A stretch of 64,000 nucleotides of DNA from Mya arenaria (taxonomy: Eukaryota > Mollusca > Bivalvia > Myida > Myidae). The stretch covers positions 2,107,556 to 2,171,555 of the forward strand of contig NC_069125.1 in assembly GCF_026914265.1 (NCBI RefSeq), in the 5' to 3' direction. A model generated the notes under the pieces. The model had not been told where the DNA came from, ran no database searches, and was given only the letters and a program-made list of their open reading frames with translations. Positions 30,535-43,216 of the stretch are shown piece by piece; position 1 is the first letter of the stretch; every line of letters begins with the position of its first letter. The position numbers and the translations under genes are program-made.

Positions 30535-31145
30535 GCCTATGTTCTACTGGCTGGGTTTGTGTGGTCAACATCACTGTTTTCGAAAAGAACCAACCCCTTA
30601 TGGATTCTGAATACTCATTTTTTCATAAAGGCCCATAATCTTATCATTTCAAGGTTTTTTGAAAGGAACCAAGCTCTAATGGATATCAAAATACTGTACA
30701 AGTTTCATCAAGATACAATCAAAACTGAAGACTGTATCTTGTTAACCAGCAACTGCTTACTGACACACTGATTTTTTTACTATCAAGGCCCATAATCTAG
30801 GCATGCATGGGCGGATCTGGCTGGTTTTCAAAAGGAACCAAGCTCTTATGGATATGTAGATACTGTTCAAGTTCCATCGAGATACAATCAAAACTGAAGG
30901 CTGTATCATGTTAACGAGCAACTGCTTACTGACACACTGATTTTTTATACTATCAAGGCCCATAATCTAGGCATGCATGGGCGGATCTGGCTGGTTTTCA
31001 AAAGGAACTGAGCTCTTATGGATATGTAAATACTGTACAAGTTTCATCAAGATACAATCAAAACTGAAGGCTGTATCATGTTAAAGAGGAATTGTTTACA
31101 GACGCACGGAGGCACATACTACGTACACACTACCATCGCATAAGA
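30535..31145 (+). mobile_element. Tandem-core element, about three units of 157-170 bp
   Basis: Left part 'agaggcctatgttctactgg'; units marked by 'aaggcccataatct' at 30628, 30785 and 30955, with 'gatacaatcaaaactgaag' in each; right end 'cagacgcacggaggcaca' then 'ccatcgcataag'. Same overall plan as the other tandem-core elements, but a different core sequence. Confidence 0.5.
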
Positions 31146-31149
31146 CTAA

Positions 31150-34100
31150 ATGACTAAACAATAAACCAGTCCATTAGTTGAATAATTAAATTATATGATT
31201 TGTAATGTTCAGTCAACATTTAATGTATTGCACAAGCTCATGGTTGTTTAACATGTTAAACTTGTTAGGAATTAAATATCCAGTTAATAAACATATTATT
31301 CTTTGGGTTTAATTGCTGTAACGTTTGTTATTCAAATTAAATGACGCAACATGTTCAAATGGTCAATTCAGCCCATTTCTAAATTTACCATTACCTGGTA
31401 TGTTTGAATTGTGTTGACCAGGTGGATGAGGTTAATGGAGCAATGGATGATAAAGCGGCTGACTGCGAGTGCTGACATCTCTAGGCTTCAGGAACTGATT
31501 CAGAAAATTAATTGAAATTAATTCTTCTTGTATATTTATGTTTTTTCCCATTAATGATTTTAAAAAAAAACATAATTTCATTGCTTTTAAAGTATAAGCA
31601 TGACAGCAAAAACAAATACTATAAATAAGCATATATATGAGAGACTGTCCAAATTTCATTAATCTGCACATTTGTAGAATTCATCATGAAAAATGGGCAC
31701 ATAATATTTGTTCTTTCTGAAGTTAACTGTATTACAAAAATTGTAATCAGATTTTGACTAGATTATGTACTGAACACATATGCCATGTAATAAAATAAAA
31801 CTATGCCCTACATTCCTGTTTCAGTTCTTGTTTGGAGCACACCCAATATCAATGCAAAAGGTGCATCGCACATTTTTGTTCAAGATACATGTTTACAAGC
31901 GGCGCCATGTATAAGGCATTTTGAATAAAAAAAATTTTCCTTTTGTAAGTAAATGATTGAACACATCAATGAAATGACATACAGAATTATCATATCAACA
32001 TTACAACAAGTTTATAATACTACTTGTTTTCCTACCACAGATTCTTCATGTTCTTTATGAAAAAGAAATTAAGAAAGTAGTGTTCATACATTTTGAATTT
32101 TTAATCCAGTGTTCTTTCTTACAATGAATGTAGTCAAATTATGTAGGGTTGAAGTATGTAGTTGCATTGAAAACATGAGAAAAGTAATGGGACATAAATC
32201 ATTCAAAAAAATTGTGTGCCTATGACAATCCTTTAAAAGAAAGAAGTTTGGAAGAAATTTATATACATAGAAAAAACATGATTATTTCATTTGTAGTACC
32301 GGTAATTCTTTTGCAAGGCCCAGAATCACGCAATGCATATCATTTGGTAAACAACACATTTTTCAGGCATGTGGGAAAAGGCTGTGACCTGTACTTTTGT
32401 TTTTAAACTAATATACGATACATTTAAGGAGGTTGCAATTATAAGTAACTTCTACTTCAATGAAATCGGCTCGGGTTCATATAAATCAGAAAAAGAAAGA
32501 TACAGAAATCGAAATGTTATATACTTAATACTCTGTGTACAGCACTGATGATGATTGAATAACTGGTTATATACAAAACATTCCATATAATTTACATTGC
32601 ATCAGGGACCCACCATCATCTTCAGTTTAAGGGGTTTCATGCGCTGCAGATCCTTGACGTGTGCAAGCTGCTATTGCCCTTCTCTCCATTTCTATCTCAT
32701 TGGCTGCAGGCTGAAATTTTTTAGTCTGCTTAGCACATCATAGCCACTTGGCAGAAGGTGGAATGAATTAATATTAACTTCAGTTATTATTATATGCAGT
32801 TATGACAGTATACTATCCAATGTTCTTCTATTACTTTTGATGAAAGGTTCTCTTCAAAGGACAAAAATGATAATCACAATTCTAATTGAAAAATATTTGT
32901 AAGTCATTACATGTATGTGTACCTTTTTTTCTCACAACAAGAAGTCTGCACAGTTCAAACATTTATACGTTCTTAATGTTGTTACTTGGGATGCCTCCTA
33001 GGATGGCTCAAGGCACCTGCAGAGAAACAATACTTGTCAGATAGAATATGCATTCATATAAAACATTGGTTTATACACTCTTTTTTATCTCACTATTTGG
33101 ACCAGATATAATACCATAGTTTTATGATAAACATTAGGTTTATCTTTAAAGATCTTCCAACATATATTTATCCATATAAAGCACATAAACAAGGCAACCT
33201 GAAACTTAAGGATTTGATAAGAAATCCTCAAGTTTGTAAGCAGACAAAGTTAATTTGGCAATATTTGGACACATTGGTTAGAGTCTCATTGTCAATTAAT
33301 GAAATAAACAAATGTATGGAATAAAAATACTCTGTCAATCAGACAACAGGTGGGATTTTTCTTGTTGCTTGTGAAAAAATACAAAGTACTTAACTGTTGT
33401 TTAATGAAATACCTTCTTTTTCATCAGAGGATTGATAATTATAAATCTAAGACAATGTTAAACATTGCATTATCACTAGTGTACGAGAATGATAAAATAT
33501 ATGCTATATTTCAAGCAACTCCAGTTATACCCCATCCCCTAAAGATCAGCCAGTGTTATATACTAGTACCTCTTCTTGACTTTAAGCTGAGAACAGTCAT
33601 TAACTTCTTTTTCCTTTTCTTCTTTATGCAACAAAGTTTAAAATAAAATTAAGTGCACATTACACATCATTACAAAATATTTGAATTAGCTTGACACATC
33701 TACTCTAGCTGTTAAATAGATACATGTGGTTTACTTGTAACATTTTTGCTACCAGTAATAATCAAATATATTATCAGCTTTGACAGGTTATAATTTTCAC
33801 CTACTGTAAAACCATTTTCAATTTTGTGTGGTATGAATCTCATTCATAATCCCTTGTATTTCCCACGTTTTTACAAATGCATCTAATTCCCATCGGAAAA
33901 CATCCTCTTGTATACATTGATCGTATACTGAGGGCAATATACCAGTACTATTTTGCAAATATGTTGGTCAGTCAATAACAGTTGATTTGCACTACATCTG
34001 AGTGCAATTATTGTTTGTATCAGAATTTTAGGTTTTTATTTTTGTCTTCTTTGATCCAACAATCTGATCAATTCATCAAAAAATGAAAAAAGAAAGATTG

Positions 34101-34165
34101 AATTAATGCAAGCCATTTAAGTTCAAATTCTATGGAGATTAATTCTGTTACTACTATATATTTTA
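31150..34165. other. AT-rich stretch without a firm gene
   Basis: Apart from the weak minus-strand exon-like segments described separately, I see no repeat ends or RNA gene. The open frames of 60-100 codons here have no recognisable composition or motifs. Confidence 0.4.
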
Positions 34166-34169
34166 ATGT

Positions 34170-34466
34170 TTAAAGTAACACGCTTATTCAAAATCAATAC
34201 AAACGCATGTATAAACAAAAATAAAGTCTAAGTGATAAATCTTTATCTTCTTTCTAAATAATGCATTTATGGTGAGTGCTAAAGATTAACTGTGATCTAC
34301 TATGGTCTCATTGAAATACTGTGATTTCTGCACCTTTCTGTTAATTAAACTTGGTACTTTATACATGAAAACCATAGATTTAAACATTTTTTCATACATT
34401 TGGTAAATAAAAACAATTGTACCAATTGTGATAAATCTTATTCGGGAGAAAGAGTGTGCCTAGTTT
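34170..34466 (-). mobile_element. MITE family B copy, reversed
   Basis: Reads 'taaagtaacacgcttattc' to 'gggagaaagagtgtgcc', the reverse complement of family B, with 'gatctactatggtctcatt' inside. Confidence 0.6.
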
Positions 34467-35579
34467 ATCATGCAGATTTTTTTTCAAAAGTTTACAAGCA
34501 AACTTAAGAGAAAAACATACAAGTACTTTACATAAATGATAAGCATTCTTAGGATAGCAGTAAGCCAGTTACTATCCTCACAAGAGACAATGCTCATCAA
34601 GGAATATAAATGCATAGGAGTGATTCAATAAAGTTAGCAACCATCTTTGATTTTGTCAAATCAAATATAGAAATCTCACTTTCAGATAGCTTTGAACATA
34701 ACTGTAAACGAGAAGTTGAGCTAGACACAGGAAAGGACAGTGCGATTTTAATTTTTTTCACTCTCGGGGGCATAAAAAATACACCTCAGAAATCAGTGAG
34801 ATAAATTGGTTTTACTTTAACTTACCCATAAGAACTCGATCAGGCCAAAGAACATTTGGATTCCTCTTCACAAAGAATGGTGGGAATGAAAGATGGTGTG
34901 TACTGTCCCTTCTGATGCACTGTATACAGGAATGATACATGTCTATTAATCATTGTTATCACTAACTACATGAAACATGGCTTGAAACGGGCCAATTTCA
35001 GCACAATTAAGAGAAAATAAATAATATTTATATGACCATAGAAAAATTGTTTGTATTTTGAAAGTCATTTTGAAACTCATATTCTTCACAAAATTGCAGT
35101 GTCCATTCATTTTCACTTAAGGCTTGATGGGATAAAATAGTTTTGAAACTATACCATTGAATTGCTTTCAATATTTTGGCTTTCCATGTCAAATATTTAT
35201 TGTTATCATAGATGCAAATAAGTCATTGCCTTAACACAAAAGTAAGTACCTAAACAAGTAAATAATCAATTGAAAAGAACTCATATTGATAATTGGCTCC
35301 AAATGTAATCTTCTGTAAAAATCAACCTTGCCTTTGTGAGCATATCCCTGGATCTTTCCTGTGATGTTCCATCCTGAACATACTTTGGCTTTCACCATTC
35401 TGGAAATGCGGACAATGGGCCTGTAACAATTCAAAACAAAATTTTACAACTATAATATTAAATTGGGGTGGGGCATCATTTCAAGATCTGTTCAAAGACA
35501 CAATTAAATCAGTGCCTGAATGTACAACAAGGCAATCCAAAGGACAGCTATATCCCCTGCAAATAACATTCTCGGATAT

Positions 35580-36072
35580 CTGAACATAACGATATTTGTT
35601 ATTCATATTGTGTGTACTAAGTGTAGGACCTTTAAATGTTAGATGTGACCTTGACCATTGAGTTATGGACACAGGTCAAGGTCACTGCAAATCATCCCAA
35701 TGAGGACACATTTCTACCAGGTAATATGGTAATCCATTCCTGCAAGTTATACTCCAGACACGAGCATGTGTACTATGGCCTTTAAATGTCAGATGTGACC
35801 TTGAACATTGAGGTTTGGACCTGGGTCAAGGTCACTCCACATCATCTCAATGACAACATTTGTAAAAAGTTATATGGTACCCATCAATGCATTTGAAATA
35901 TGGACCCGGATCAAGTTCACTGCACATCGTCTCAATAAGGACAACATTTGTACAAAGGAAAATGGTAATCCATTAATGCATAAGTAAGTTAAAGCCCGGA
36001 CACGAAATGTTATGGACAGACAGACGAAATGCATTCCTATAATCCTCTCCCCACTCTGTTGCGGGGGAATAA
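35580..36072 (-). mobile_element. Degenerate tandem-core element
   Basis: Two to three decayed units with 'atgtgaccttgaccattgag' and 'aggtcaaggtcactgca' about 160 bp apart, then 'ttatggacagacagacg' and an end 'ccactctgttgcgggggaa'. It parallels the element at 44573, which ends in 'gcgggggatatag'. Confidence 0.45.
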
Positions 36073-36147
36073 AATCAGAAACTTTTTAACAATCATCATT
36101 CAATGTCCGTGGACTGGAGTTACAAATTCAAAAATATTACAACTTAA

Positions 36148-36489
36148 AGCTGCACTCTCACAAATTTACCGTTTTTACAACTTTTTTATTATTTGTCTTG
36201 GAATTAGCAAACTTTTGTGTCAATATCTGCAAACCAGTGATGAAAGACCGTTGGCAAAATGTCACATCGCAGATTTTCATATTTCCATTCCAAATTTAAT
36301 GTTTTATGGCTTAGACGATTTAAAAAAATGCATAAACATCAATTTTGGAGAGGAAATATGAAAATCTGCCATCTGATCTTTTGTCATCAGTCTTTTATTA
36401 CTGGTTTTCTGATATTTACGCCAAAAACTGCTCGTTCCAAGACAAAAATAAAAAAGTTGTCAAAACGTTCAATCTGTGAGAGTGCAGCT
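36148..36489. mobile_element. MITE family A copy (TTAA-flanked)
   Basis: AGCTGCACTCTCACAAATTT at the left and its inverted copy at the right, with TTAA at 36144-36147 and 36490-36493. Open frames of about 100 codons cover it on the plus strand but belong to the MITE. Confidence 0.7.
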
Positions 36490-36559
36490 TTAAGTCAATT
36501 TACAAACTATCAAGGTACTGAGTATCAGTGAAAGTGGCTTAAACTTTGGCTTTCAAGGG

Positions 36560-36640
36560 GCTTTCTCACGTAAGAAAAGTAAGATGCTGGGTTTCAAATT
36601 TGGCCACGCGGGTTTGAACCCAGTCTCCGACACATTTTTT
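36560..36640 (+). repeat. Possible SINE head fragment
   Basis: 'cgcgggtttgaacccagtc' looks like a tRNA B box with its T-arm pairing. No complete cloverleaf and no clear A box, so this is a SINE relic at best. Confidence 0.3.
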
Positions 36641-36951
36641 TTTATATCAAAGCGTTACACATTCTATTCGATAATTGTCCAGACATCAGATGGTCAAAAA
36701 ACCCAGTAACTTCTCAAAAACAGCATAGAAATTTCCTTGTGAGCTACCATGAGGCAGATCATTTATAATGAAGATAAACCCAACAATTATGTCACATCAC
36801 TGACATAAGCACAGTTTACCTGTTTAGAAATAGCACATAATGGGTTCCCAGTTAAAAAAAAGCATGGAATGATATGACCTTGCAAGTCATGTGATCATTT
36901 CATATCTTAAACTCAACTTTAAAGCATTGTAGCAATACATATAGCCCGGAA

Positions 36952-37134
36952 TTAACATAACTGAGTTTTCCCATGCCCGTACAAATAAAAGGTGAATTTC
37001 AAGCTATTGAAATGCATGTAACAGTCCAATGACTCTATTGTTTCCAAAGTAACGTGTATATATTACAACGGTTTAATTTTGTTTGTACCGGAGGATTAGG
37101 TTGGGTAAACCAGAATAGCTATAATTCCGGGCTA
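36952..37134. mobile_element. Short MITE with TIR TAGCCCGGAATTA
   Basis: Left 'tagcccggaattaacata' and right 'gctataattccgggcta' are inverted copies, 183 bp end to end. 37135-38070 contains nothing else I recognise. Confidence 0.6.
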
Positions 37135-38074
37135 CAACTATTTGCTGTGACTTTCAGCAGAGTTGACCTTCACTGTGTCTATGTCGTGACTAGCCTTTCA
37201 GTATACTAACCAAATCTGTGATATTTATATATATAATATATGCAAATTATATAGATGAAAAGCATTCCTTTGGCTGCCATTTTAGAGCACCTGCTGACAC
37301 TGTATAGAAACACCAAACCTAATTGTACCCAAAGACAAAGCAATAATAGTTCCCATAATTGGGTATTGGAACCATGAGTTCACTGGACCACTTTATTGAC
37401 CTTTACAGCAGGGTATGTATTGATCTGTAATTCATTTTTTTTTCACAACAATATATAAAAGTTATGTAAATTCTAGACAATATTTTTAATTGTGTGCAAT
37501 TGTATTATGCGGTGTCCCTTTAAAAGATTAATAGTTTCATATCTAAATCATGCTCCAGTAAGAGTACTTAATTCTTTTAGGTATTGGATTTGTATCGACG
37601 CTGTTAATAAAACAGTACTGTCATATAATGAATACCACTGACACCAAAATGTGTGATTTAGGTGTATAAAATAGTGTTTTTGTTTACTAAATATGTGTCT
37701 GTTTTGATGGATTTCTCCAACTGTTTGAACAAACTAGTTTGGTCGTTAGCTAGTGAAAAGGAGTATAAACATTGTTTCACTAAAAGCAATATATAGGTAC
37801 CCTATGACTTGATATCAATATTATTCATGTTTGAAGTGTGTGTGGACATTTTTTTTTAAAAAAGAAAAGATTACTATTACTATCTTTTGACTTTTCAATG
37901 TTATAACCCTAGAGGGTATTTAGCCTTTCTCGTATGCAAGGCTCACGCCTGTCATTTTTCGGCTGTGAATTTTAACAAATTCACAGACAGGCTGACTATG
38001 AGAAATTCGTCCCTCAAACTGTCTGAAGAGTGACAATATTAAATTTTTGAAAAAGATGATCACACAAGTTAAAT

Positions 38075-38135
38075 TGCACCAGTCAATTGTAACAACAAAT
38101 TCCCAGGTCTGGGGGGGAAACCAATAACTGGTGCA
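38075..38135 (+). mobile_element. Internally deleted MITE family C copy (61 bp)
   Basis: The left TIR 'tgcaccagtcaattgtaac' and the right end 'ataactggtgca' are almost adjacent, leaving only 'tcccaggtctggggggg' between them. Confidence 0.55.
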
Positions 38136-38344
38136 TTGCATGCCACTTCCATGAGACAGAATTGTCATATTCGGAGGCAATTGTGCAGAGACCATGAAAA
38201 ATACCGTCATGTTTACATGTTGAAATTAGACTTGGAAGATAAACAACCCTGAATGCTTTATTTAACATGAACACCTTGAGACAACCACCTTATAAAATAG
38301 AAAAAAATAGAAAAAGATGTAGCAAAAGGCAGATGTGGTAAACA

Positions 38345-38625
38345 AGAGTCCAGGTGCAATACCCTAGCTCTTTTACAAAGAGACCCCTTAGTTCCTTCAC
38401 GGGCTAGGTGTGAAGCACTGATACACAGGGTGCAACTTACCTAGACTAAACCAGTACTGAATACACTACTTTTTCAAGCACTACACTGCCAGGCACCAGA
38501 CAAGGGAGCTACATGTACTTGTACCAACTTTTAAAGTATTTCAGTAAGAAGTGGCTTGGGAGTTTGAACCCTGACCTCCAACTCCTTAGGCGGACAACTT
38601 TACAACTGGGCATCGGAGACAGTTA
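38345..38625 (-). mobile_element. tRNA-derived SINE
   Basis: On the minus strand a tRNA-like head at about 38560-38620 ('cccagttgtaaagttg', 'gagttggaggtcagggttc') is followed by a body ending in 'gagctagggtattgcacc'. The same body occurs at 41205-41434 and 53787-53985. Confidence 0.5.
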
Positions 38626-39018
38626 TAGATATCTACCGGCAGTATTTATTTACTGTGACAATTCACAAACATGTCTTTTTCATTTCTTAACTCCTGTGTA
38701 CATGGTTGTAAACATCAGTTTTTTGGAGCATTTTAAATGTTTGACAACTATTTCCTCATGATAAATTTTATTTTGTCCCATTACATGACAAGCAACCAAC
38801 AATGTGGCTCTTACTTCTAAATAGAAGATTCTGATGTTGGTGATGAAATTCACATACCGTGACGTCAACTTTCATATAACCTGTTCTAATAGCCCCACAA
38901 TAACTTACTGAGATGAAAAGAATTCAAACAGGAGTTATAGCAGGGCAGCTTAAAGAATAATTATGACATTACTGGTTGACCATACGTGGTATATTTCCAA
39001 ACAGGGCACAAATACTGA

Positions 39019-39311
39019 TCACCTACTAATTGTAACCAGCCCCCCCCCCCCCCCCCCAGGTCTGACTTTCGGTCCAGCCAACCCCGGGTAAAATCCCCGC
39101 CCTGCGGGGACAAACTGATGTTTAAACCCCGGCCAAATGCCCCCGCACCCCAGAGACTCTAAATAACGCCCAATCTCGGCTTAATATGGCCCTATGACAA
39201 AACCACCACGGTCACCTGGCCCTGCGGGGTCACCTGGAAAGTAAAAACACGGCCCTTTTCCCCGGTATACCCAAAGACCTGGGGGAACCGTGGTTACAAT
39301 TGACTGGTGCA
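39019..39311 (+). mobile_element. MITE family C copy, nearly full length
   Basis: Degenerate left TIR ('cacctactaattgtaacc'), a 17-bp C run, 'tccagccaaccccgggtaaa', 'ccccgccctgcgggg', and right TIR 'acaattgactggtgca'. TTA follows the right end. Confidence 0.65.
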
Positions 39312-39567
39312 TTATTTGATGAATACAGTTCATTAATTTCATCTTGTTTGTTGAGTACTTTTAAAAAAAAAAATGCCATTTAATGTAAATACGCTTAAAA
39401 ATCATAATGTAGCACACGCGGGAATGACCTCAGAAGATTCATGTGCATTTTTGAGGTTTTGTGGTTATGTTAACTTCAAGATATTTATAAATATAAATAA
39501 TCTTAACATTTGAATTGCAATTGTTCCAAAAAACATTTGAAACAATAAATAACTTGAGTGAGGCTTA

Positions 39568-40590
39568 TGCACCAGTCAATTGTAACCATGCCCCCCCCCC
39601 TCCCTTTCTGGGGGATAGCGGGGATTTTGACTTTCAGCCCAGCCAACCCCAGCTAAAATCCCCGCCCTGCGGGCACAAACAGATGGTAAGATCCCCGCCA
39701 AATGCCCCTGTCCGCCAGGGACCCTAGGTAGTCTAAAATAATAGACGTGTTATACGGGATTCTTCCAATCCCTAACGTCTAAACGGGAATGTGCAAAAAA
39801 CGGGGGTGTTTTAAAAATATTGAAATTGTTTGTAGTGAAGTATTTTATGGTTGAAATTGATCATAAAGAGTTATTTTCATATTTTACCTTGTAAGTGAAA
39901 TGTTATTTTGCACTAAACAAGCATTTAATGCATTAAAACAAGTTGTTTACCTTTCCAATAAAACGAAAGTTTACTGACACAGACAACAATTATGTGAAGG
40001 GGAACAACTCGATACAATCGTAATAGCTCGGCCTCCTCCGACAAAGCTTCGAGATAGACCTCGTTATACAATCGTAACAACTCGGCCATGGCCGAAATGT
40101 TCCGAGCGATTTAAAACTGTGCCCTGAAGCCTTGCAGGTGCCCTTCATGTATATATCGTTATGTTTTGACAGAATGAAATGAAAAAAAGCCGTCAAACTC
40201 ATAATTATAAGTTGGATATTTATTTTTTTGTGTACGGAACTAATATAAAATAACATTATCTGGTAATATTTCTTGTTTTTATGATATTTTATAGACTCTA
40301 TATGCTTTAACCCGGAATCCTGATCGGAACAACTACCCACTTTTGATACTAAACAATTTGTACGTGAAGGATTTGCCATATCAAAAATCTAAAAAAAAAT
40401 CCGCCAACGTACAATTATTTGGACTAGGACCCTAGGTATATTTAAAGCGAAGACAAAACCACCTCATTCACCCGGCACTGTGGGGCCACCTGAAAGGTAA
40501 AAACACGGCCCACTTCCTCAGCTATCCCTGGTATATACCCCACCCACACCCCCGGACCTAGGGGGGCCGTGGTTACAATTGACTGGTGCA
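39568..40590 (+). mobile_element. MITE family C copy split by a later insertion
   Basis: The left half (39568-39730) and right half (40427-40590) together make one family C element with both TIRs and flanking TTA on each side. The break lies in the 'gggaccctaggta' segment, which is continuous in the other copies. Confidence 0.7.
39731..40426. mobile_element. 696-bp insertion of unknown family within MITE C
   Basis: Bordered by a 12-bp direct repeat GGACCCTAGGTA (39719-39730 and 40427-40438). It carries 'cgatacaatcgtaatagctc' and a second 'tacaatcgtaacaactcgg' about 55 bp apart, plus AT-rich DNA. No transposase or terminal repeats are seen. A duplication this long is unusual for a cut-and-paste element. 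Confidence 0.55.
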
Positions 40591-40594
40591 TTAC

Positions 40595-41200
40595 AGTAGT
40601 GTTTATTCAAAATAGCATCGGTATGATTTATAATTGTATTACCATGCAAGGAAACAGTATATGTGCCCTCCATAGCATAATTTTAATGGTGTTTTTCTTT
40701 CCATAATATGAACGATTTTTTTACATAAAAAAATATTAGGACGGGAATCTGTTGTCACATTAACCAAAGATGTTTCATACGAAATTTTAACTTACAACAA
40801 AAAAGATAAGTGTGAAAAAACACTTAAAAAGTGTACGGATTTGTATCCTTAGCCTATATGTAGTCAAAGTAAAAACATAAAAAGAACTAACAAATATTGA
40901 AATAAAAAACATCAATTATTATTTTGGAATTGGATCGATGACATTTTCACCGTTGGCTACGACGCTAAACTCAATTGAACAAAGTATTTAAATTACACAC
41001 ATTTAACACCACTTATCTTCTCATGATTTCATACAAACATGCAACCAAGTATGCGTAAGTCTCGTTACCGGCAACACATTTCCTTCTTCTAGGCAGCCAT
41101 TTTTGTTACAGTCAGCATCACGGTAGTGTAGCACCGCGCATGCCCACACCACGTGACTATTTTAATATTCCATATATGGTAAAAACCGAAAAACTTACCA
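40595..41200. other. Stretch with nothing recognised
   Basis: AT-rich, with no open frame of note, repeat ends or RNA gene. Confidence 0.4.
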
Positions 41201-41204
41201 CAGC

Positions 41205-41434
41205 CTAGTGCAATAGCCGGGTGCGATACCCTAGCTCTCTGCGATAGACCTCTTGGTGCTTTAACGTGCTCGGTGTAAAGAATCGATACACGGTTTGAAC
41301 CAGTACAACATTTTCCAAATACTGTCCTTTAATGGAGCTACTGATGCCATATTTTAACGTCTTTTGGTTTGACGCGGCCGGGATTTAAACTCCGGCCTTC
41401 CGCACCCGAAAGAAACGCTCTACAACTGAGGTAG
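41205..41434 (-). mobile_element. tRNA-derived SINE
   Basis: On the minus strand the head reads 'tacctcagttgtagagcg' (A-box region) and 'ggagtttaaatcccggcc' (B-box region), followed by 'gtgtatcgattctttacacc' and 'gagagctagggtatcgcacc'. It is the best-preserved of the three copies. 41435-42740 has nothing else recognised. Confidence 0.6.
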
Positions 41435-42742
41435 ATGAAATCTAGTCAAATGATTGGTTAAAAATAATAAACAATGCTAAGAAAATACCCTAACGGTTAA
41501 AAAGGTGACACACAACTAATAGTTTATTTGTTCAAGTTTATAAATGATTATATGTTTTTCCATAAAATTTCATTTATATATTGCAAGGTTAGGAAGAACG
41601 ATAACCAGTCTAAAGCGAACTTGTATGGACGAAGGGAAAACAAACACGTTGAATGAATGAAAAGAAGGGCATTTATTCAAACTGCCATAAAAGTGTTTTA
41701 AACAAATATATATAACTACACATGTAGTTTTTCCAAGAGATCATATCTGGGTGGATAAAACCGCCAACAGGAGAATCCTACGCCACCCAGTATAAATACA
41801 TGTACATCAGTTTTTTATCGTCTATATCAGTTTTTTTATCGTCCACCAAACAAAACGTTCATAACATTAAGCGTACTTTAAATTGTTTTTGTACGGTTCT
41901 TTGATATTTGCTATCTATGGGCATATAACACGGTTGCCGTTTTCCAGCGAATCTATAAATAGAAAACGGCGAAACGTCTCTGATTGGCTGAAACTTTCGC
42001 TGTTTGCACTCAAAATCGGGGCAATTGAAACAAATTTCATACGAATAGCATCATCGCGCTGGTGTACGTGAATGATTATACCTTGATAGATAGCCTATGA
42101 TATGAGATAACTTATTTTAACACTTCACGTAAAGAATGCACATTTTAGGAAATTACGGAAAAACTCCAATCTTCGGCAAAAACTGTAGGGTCGGTCGGGT
42201 TAGTGGAATCAAGTGTTTTTTTATTCCTCATTCGAATCCACTTGTATCTGAAAACAGGGTCACTGATATTCAGGGTCAATGACATGTTTTGAAACACTCG
42301 CTCACGTTCACTTGAGTGGACTTGATGGCTATGTACTAGGTCAATTCTGTTCTTCTCGTTCATGTCAATAACTAGCGTACGACCCCAGATGTACATGTAT
42401 GGACTCCAAGCTCGGGAGAAATCAGTGCCACGCAATCACATGCCACTTATTCAATAAATTGACAGAAAAACGTTATTCAAACATGTGCCCATCTATCACC
42501 AGGGGAACTAACTCTTGTCCGCTTTCAAAGACACTAGTGGTTTCTACCAAACAAACGGTCACGAGAGAGATAAATATTCCATAGTGGAGCTGTCTACACA
42601 ACCGTGTTAATATAAACTGGTATCATGGACCTATAAACAATGGATTGGAGAGTGCCCGATATCGGTGAATCAAAAGTATTAATTTACCCACAATCCTTAG
42701 CGCGCGCTCGACGAGTACCGGTGCATTCTGCCAGTTCTTCGG

Positions 42743-42925
42743 ATCCGTGGTTTAGTGTTAACACACTTGACTGTCATTCCAGGGGTCGCAGGTTCGATTT
42801 CCCGCCGCTCCAGTTAAAGATACTATCGTCTTCCGGGAGGGTTGTTAAATGGGGGTTCCGTGTGACAGTGCTATACACTGGTTCACGTCATAGAACCATT
42901 GTAACTCTAACCAGGGTTAGATTTT
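42743..42925 (+). mobile_element. Second tRNA-derived SINE family
   Basis: The plus-strand head carries 'gtggtttagtgttaacaca' (A box) and 'cgcaggttcgatttcccg' (B box), followed by a body with 'gtgacagtgctatacactgg' and 'ctctaaccagggtt'. A body fragment recurs at 334-402. The head is tRNA-like, but the attached body marks a SINE and not a tRNA gene. Confidence 0.65.
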
Positions 42926-43216
42926 GCCTACAGTACACATAGTACATAACACGGAGTACACAACACAGTACAGTACACATAGTACATTACACAGAGTAAA
43001 TAACACAGTACATTACAATAGTACATTACAAAGTACATTACACAGAGTACATTACACAGAGTACACAACACAGTACATTGCACAGAGAACATTACATATT
43101 GTACATTACACAGTACAGTACACAGCGTACATTACAAAGAGTAAATTACATACTGTTACAGTATATATTACACAGTACAGTACACAAGAGTACATTACAC
43201 AGAGTACATTACAGCG
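42925..43216 (+). repeat. 14-bp minisatellite
   Basis: A run of GTACATTACACAGA-type units with variants. Open frames over it (Tyr/Thr/His-rich) are artefacts. 43217-44270 shows nothing else apart from a C run near 43472. Confidence 0.75.

Larger units (their letters stand above)
30375..35413 (-). other. Exon-like segments of a possible minus-strand spliced transcript
   Basis: Segments with good splice borders, in transcript order: 35413-35321 (acceptor 'ttgttacag', weak donor), 34919-34826 (acceptor 'ctgtatacag', donor GTAAGT; open frame with FPPFFVKRNPNVLWPDR), about 33018-32986 and 32712-32620 (acceptors 'tttctctgcag' and 'aaaatttcag'), 31485-31395 (frame with FIIHCSINLIHLVNTIQ, donor GTAATG) and 30425-30375 (acceptor 'cttttcag', donor GTAATG, open as IQTQLKQIWVQ). 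I could not join all of them into one frame and recognise no family. It may be a coding gene with missed exons or a noncoding RNA. Confidence 0.25.

Noticed and set aside
36029-36531. Two open frames of 90-110 codons
   Set aside because: They lie on a family A MITE with TTAA flanks.
42743-42815. A functional tRNA gene
   Set aside because: Boxes A and B are present, but arms do not pair fully and the SINE body follows without a terminator.
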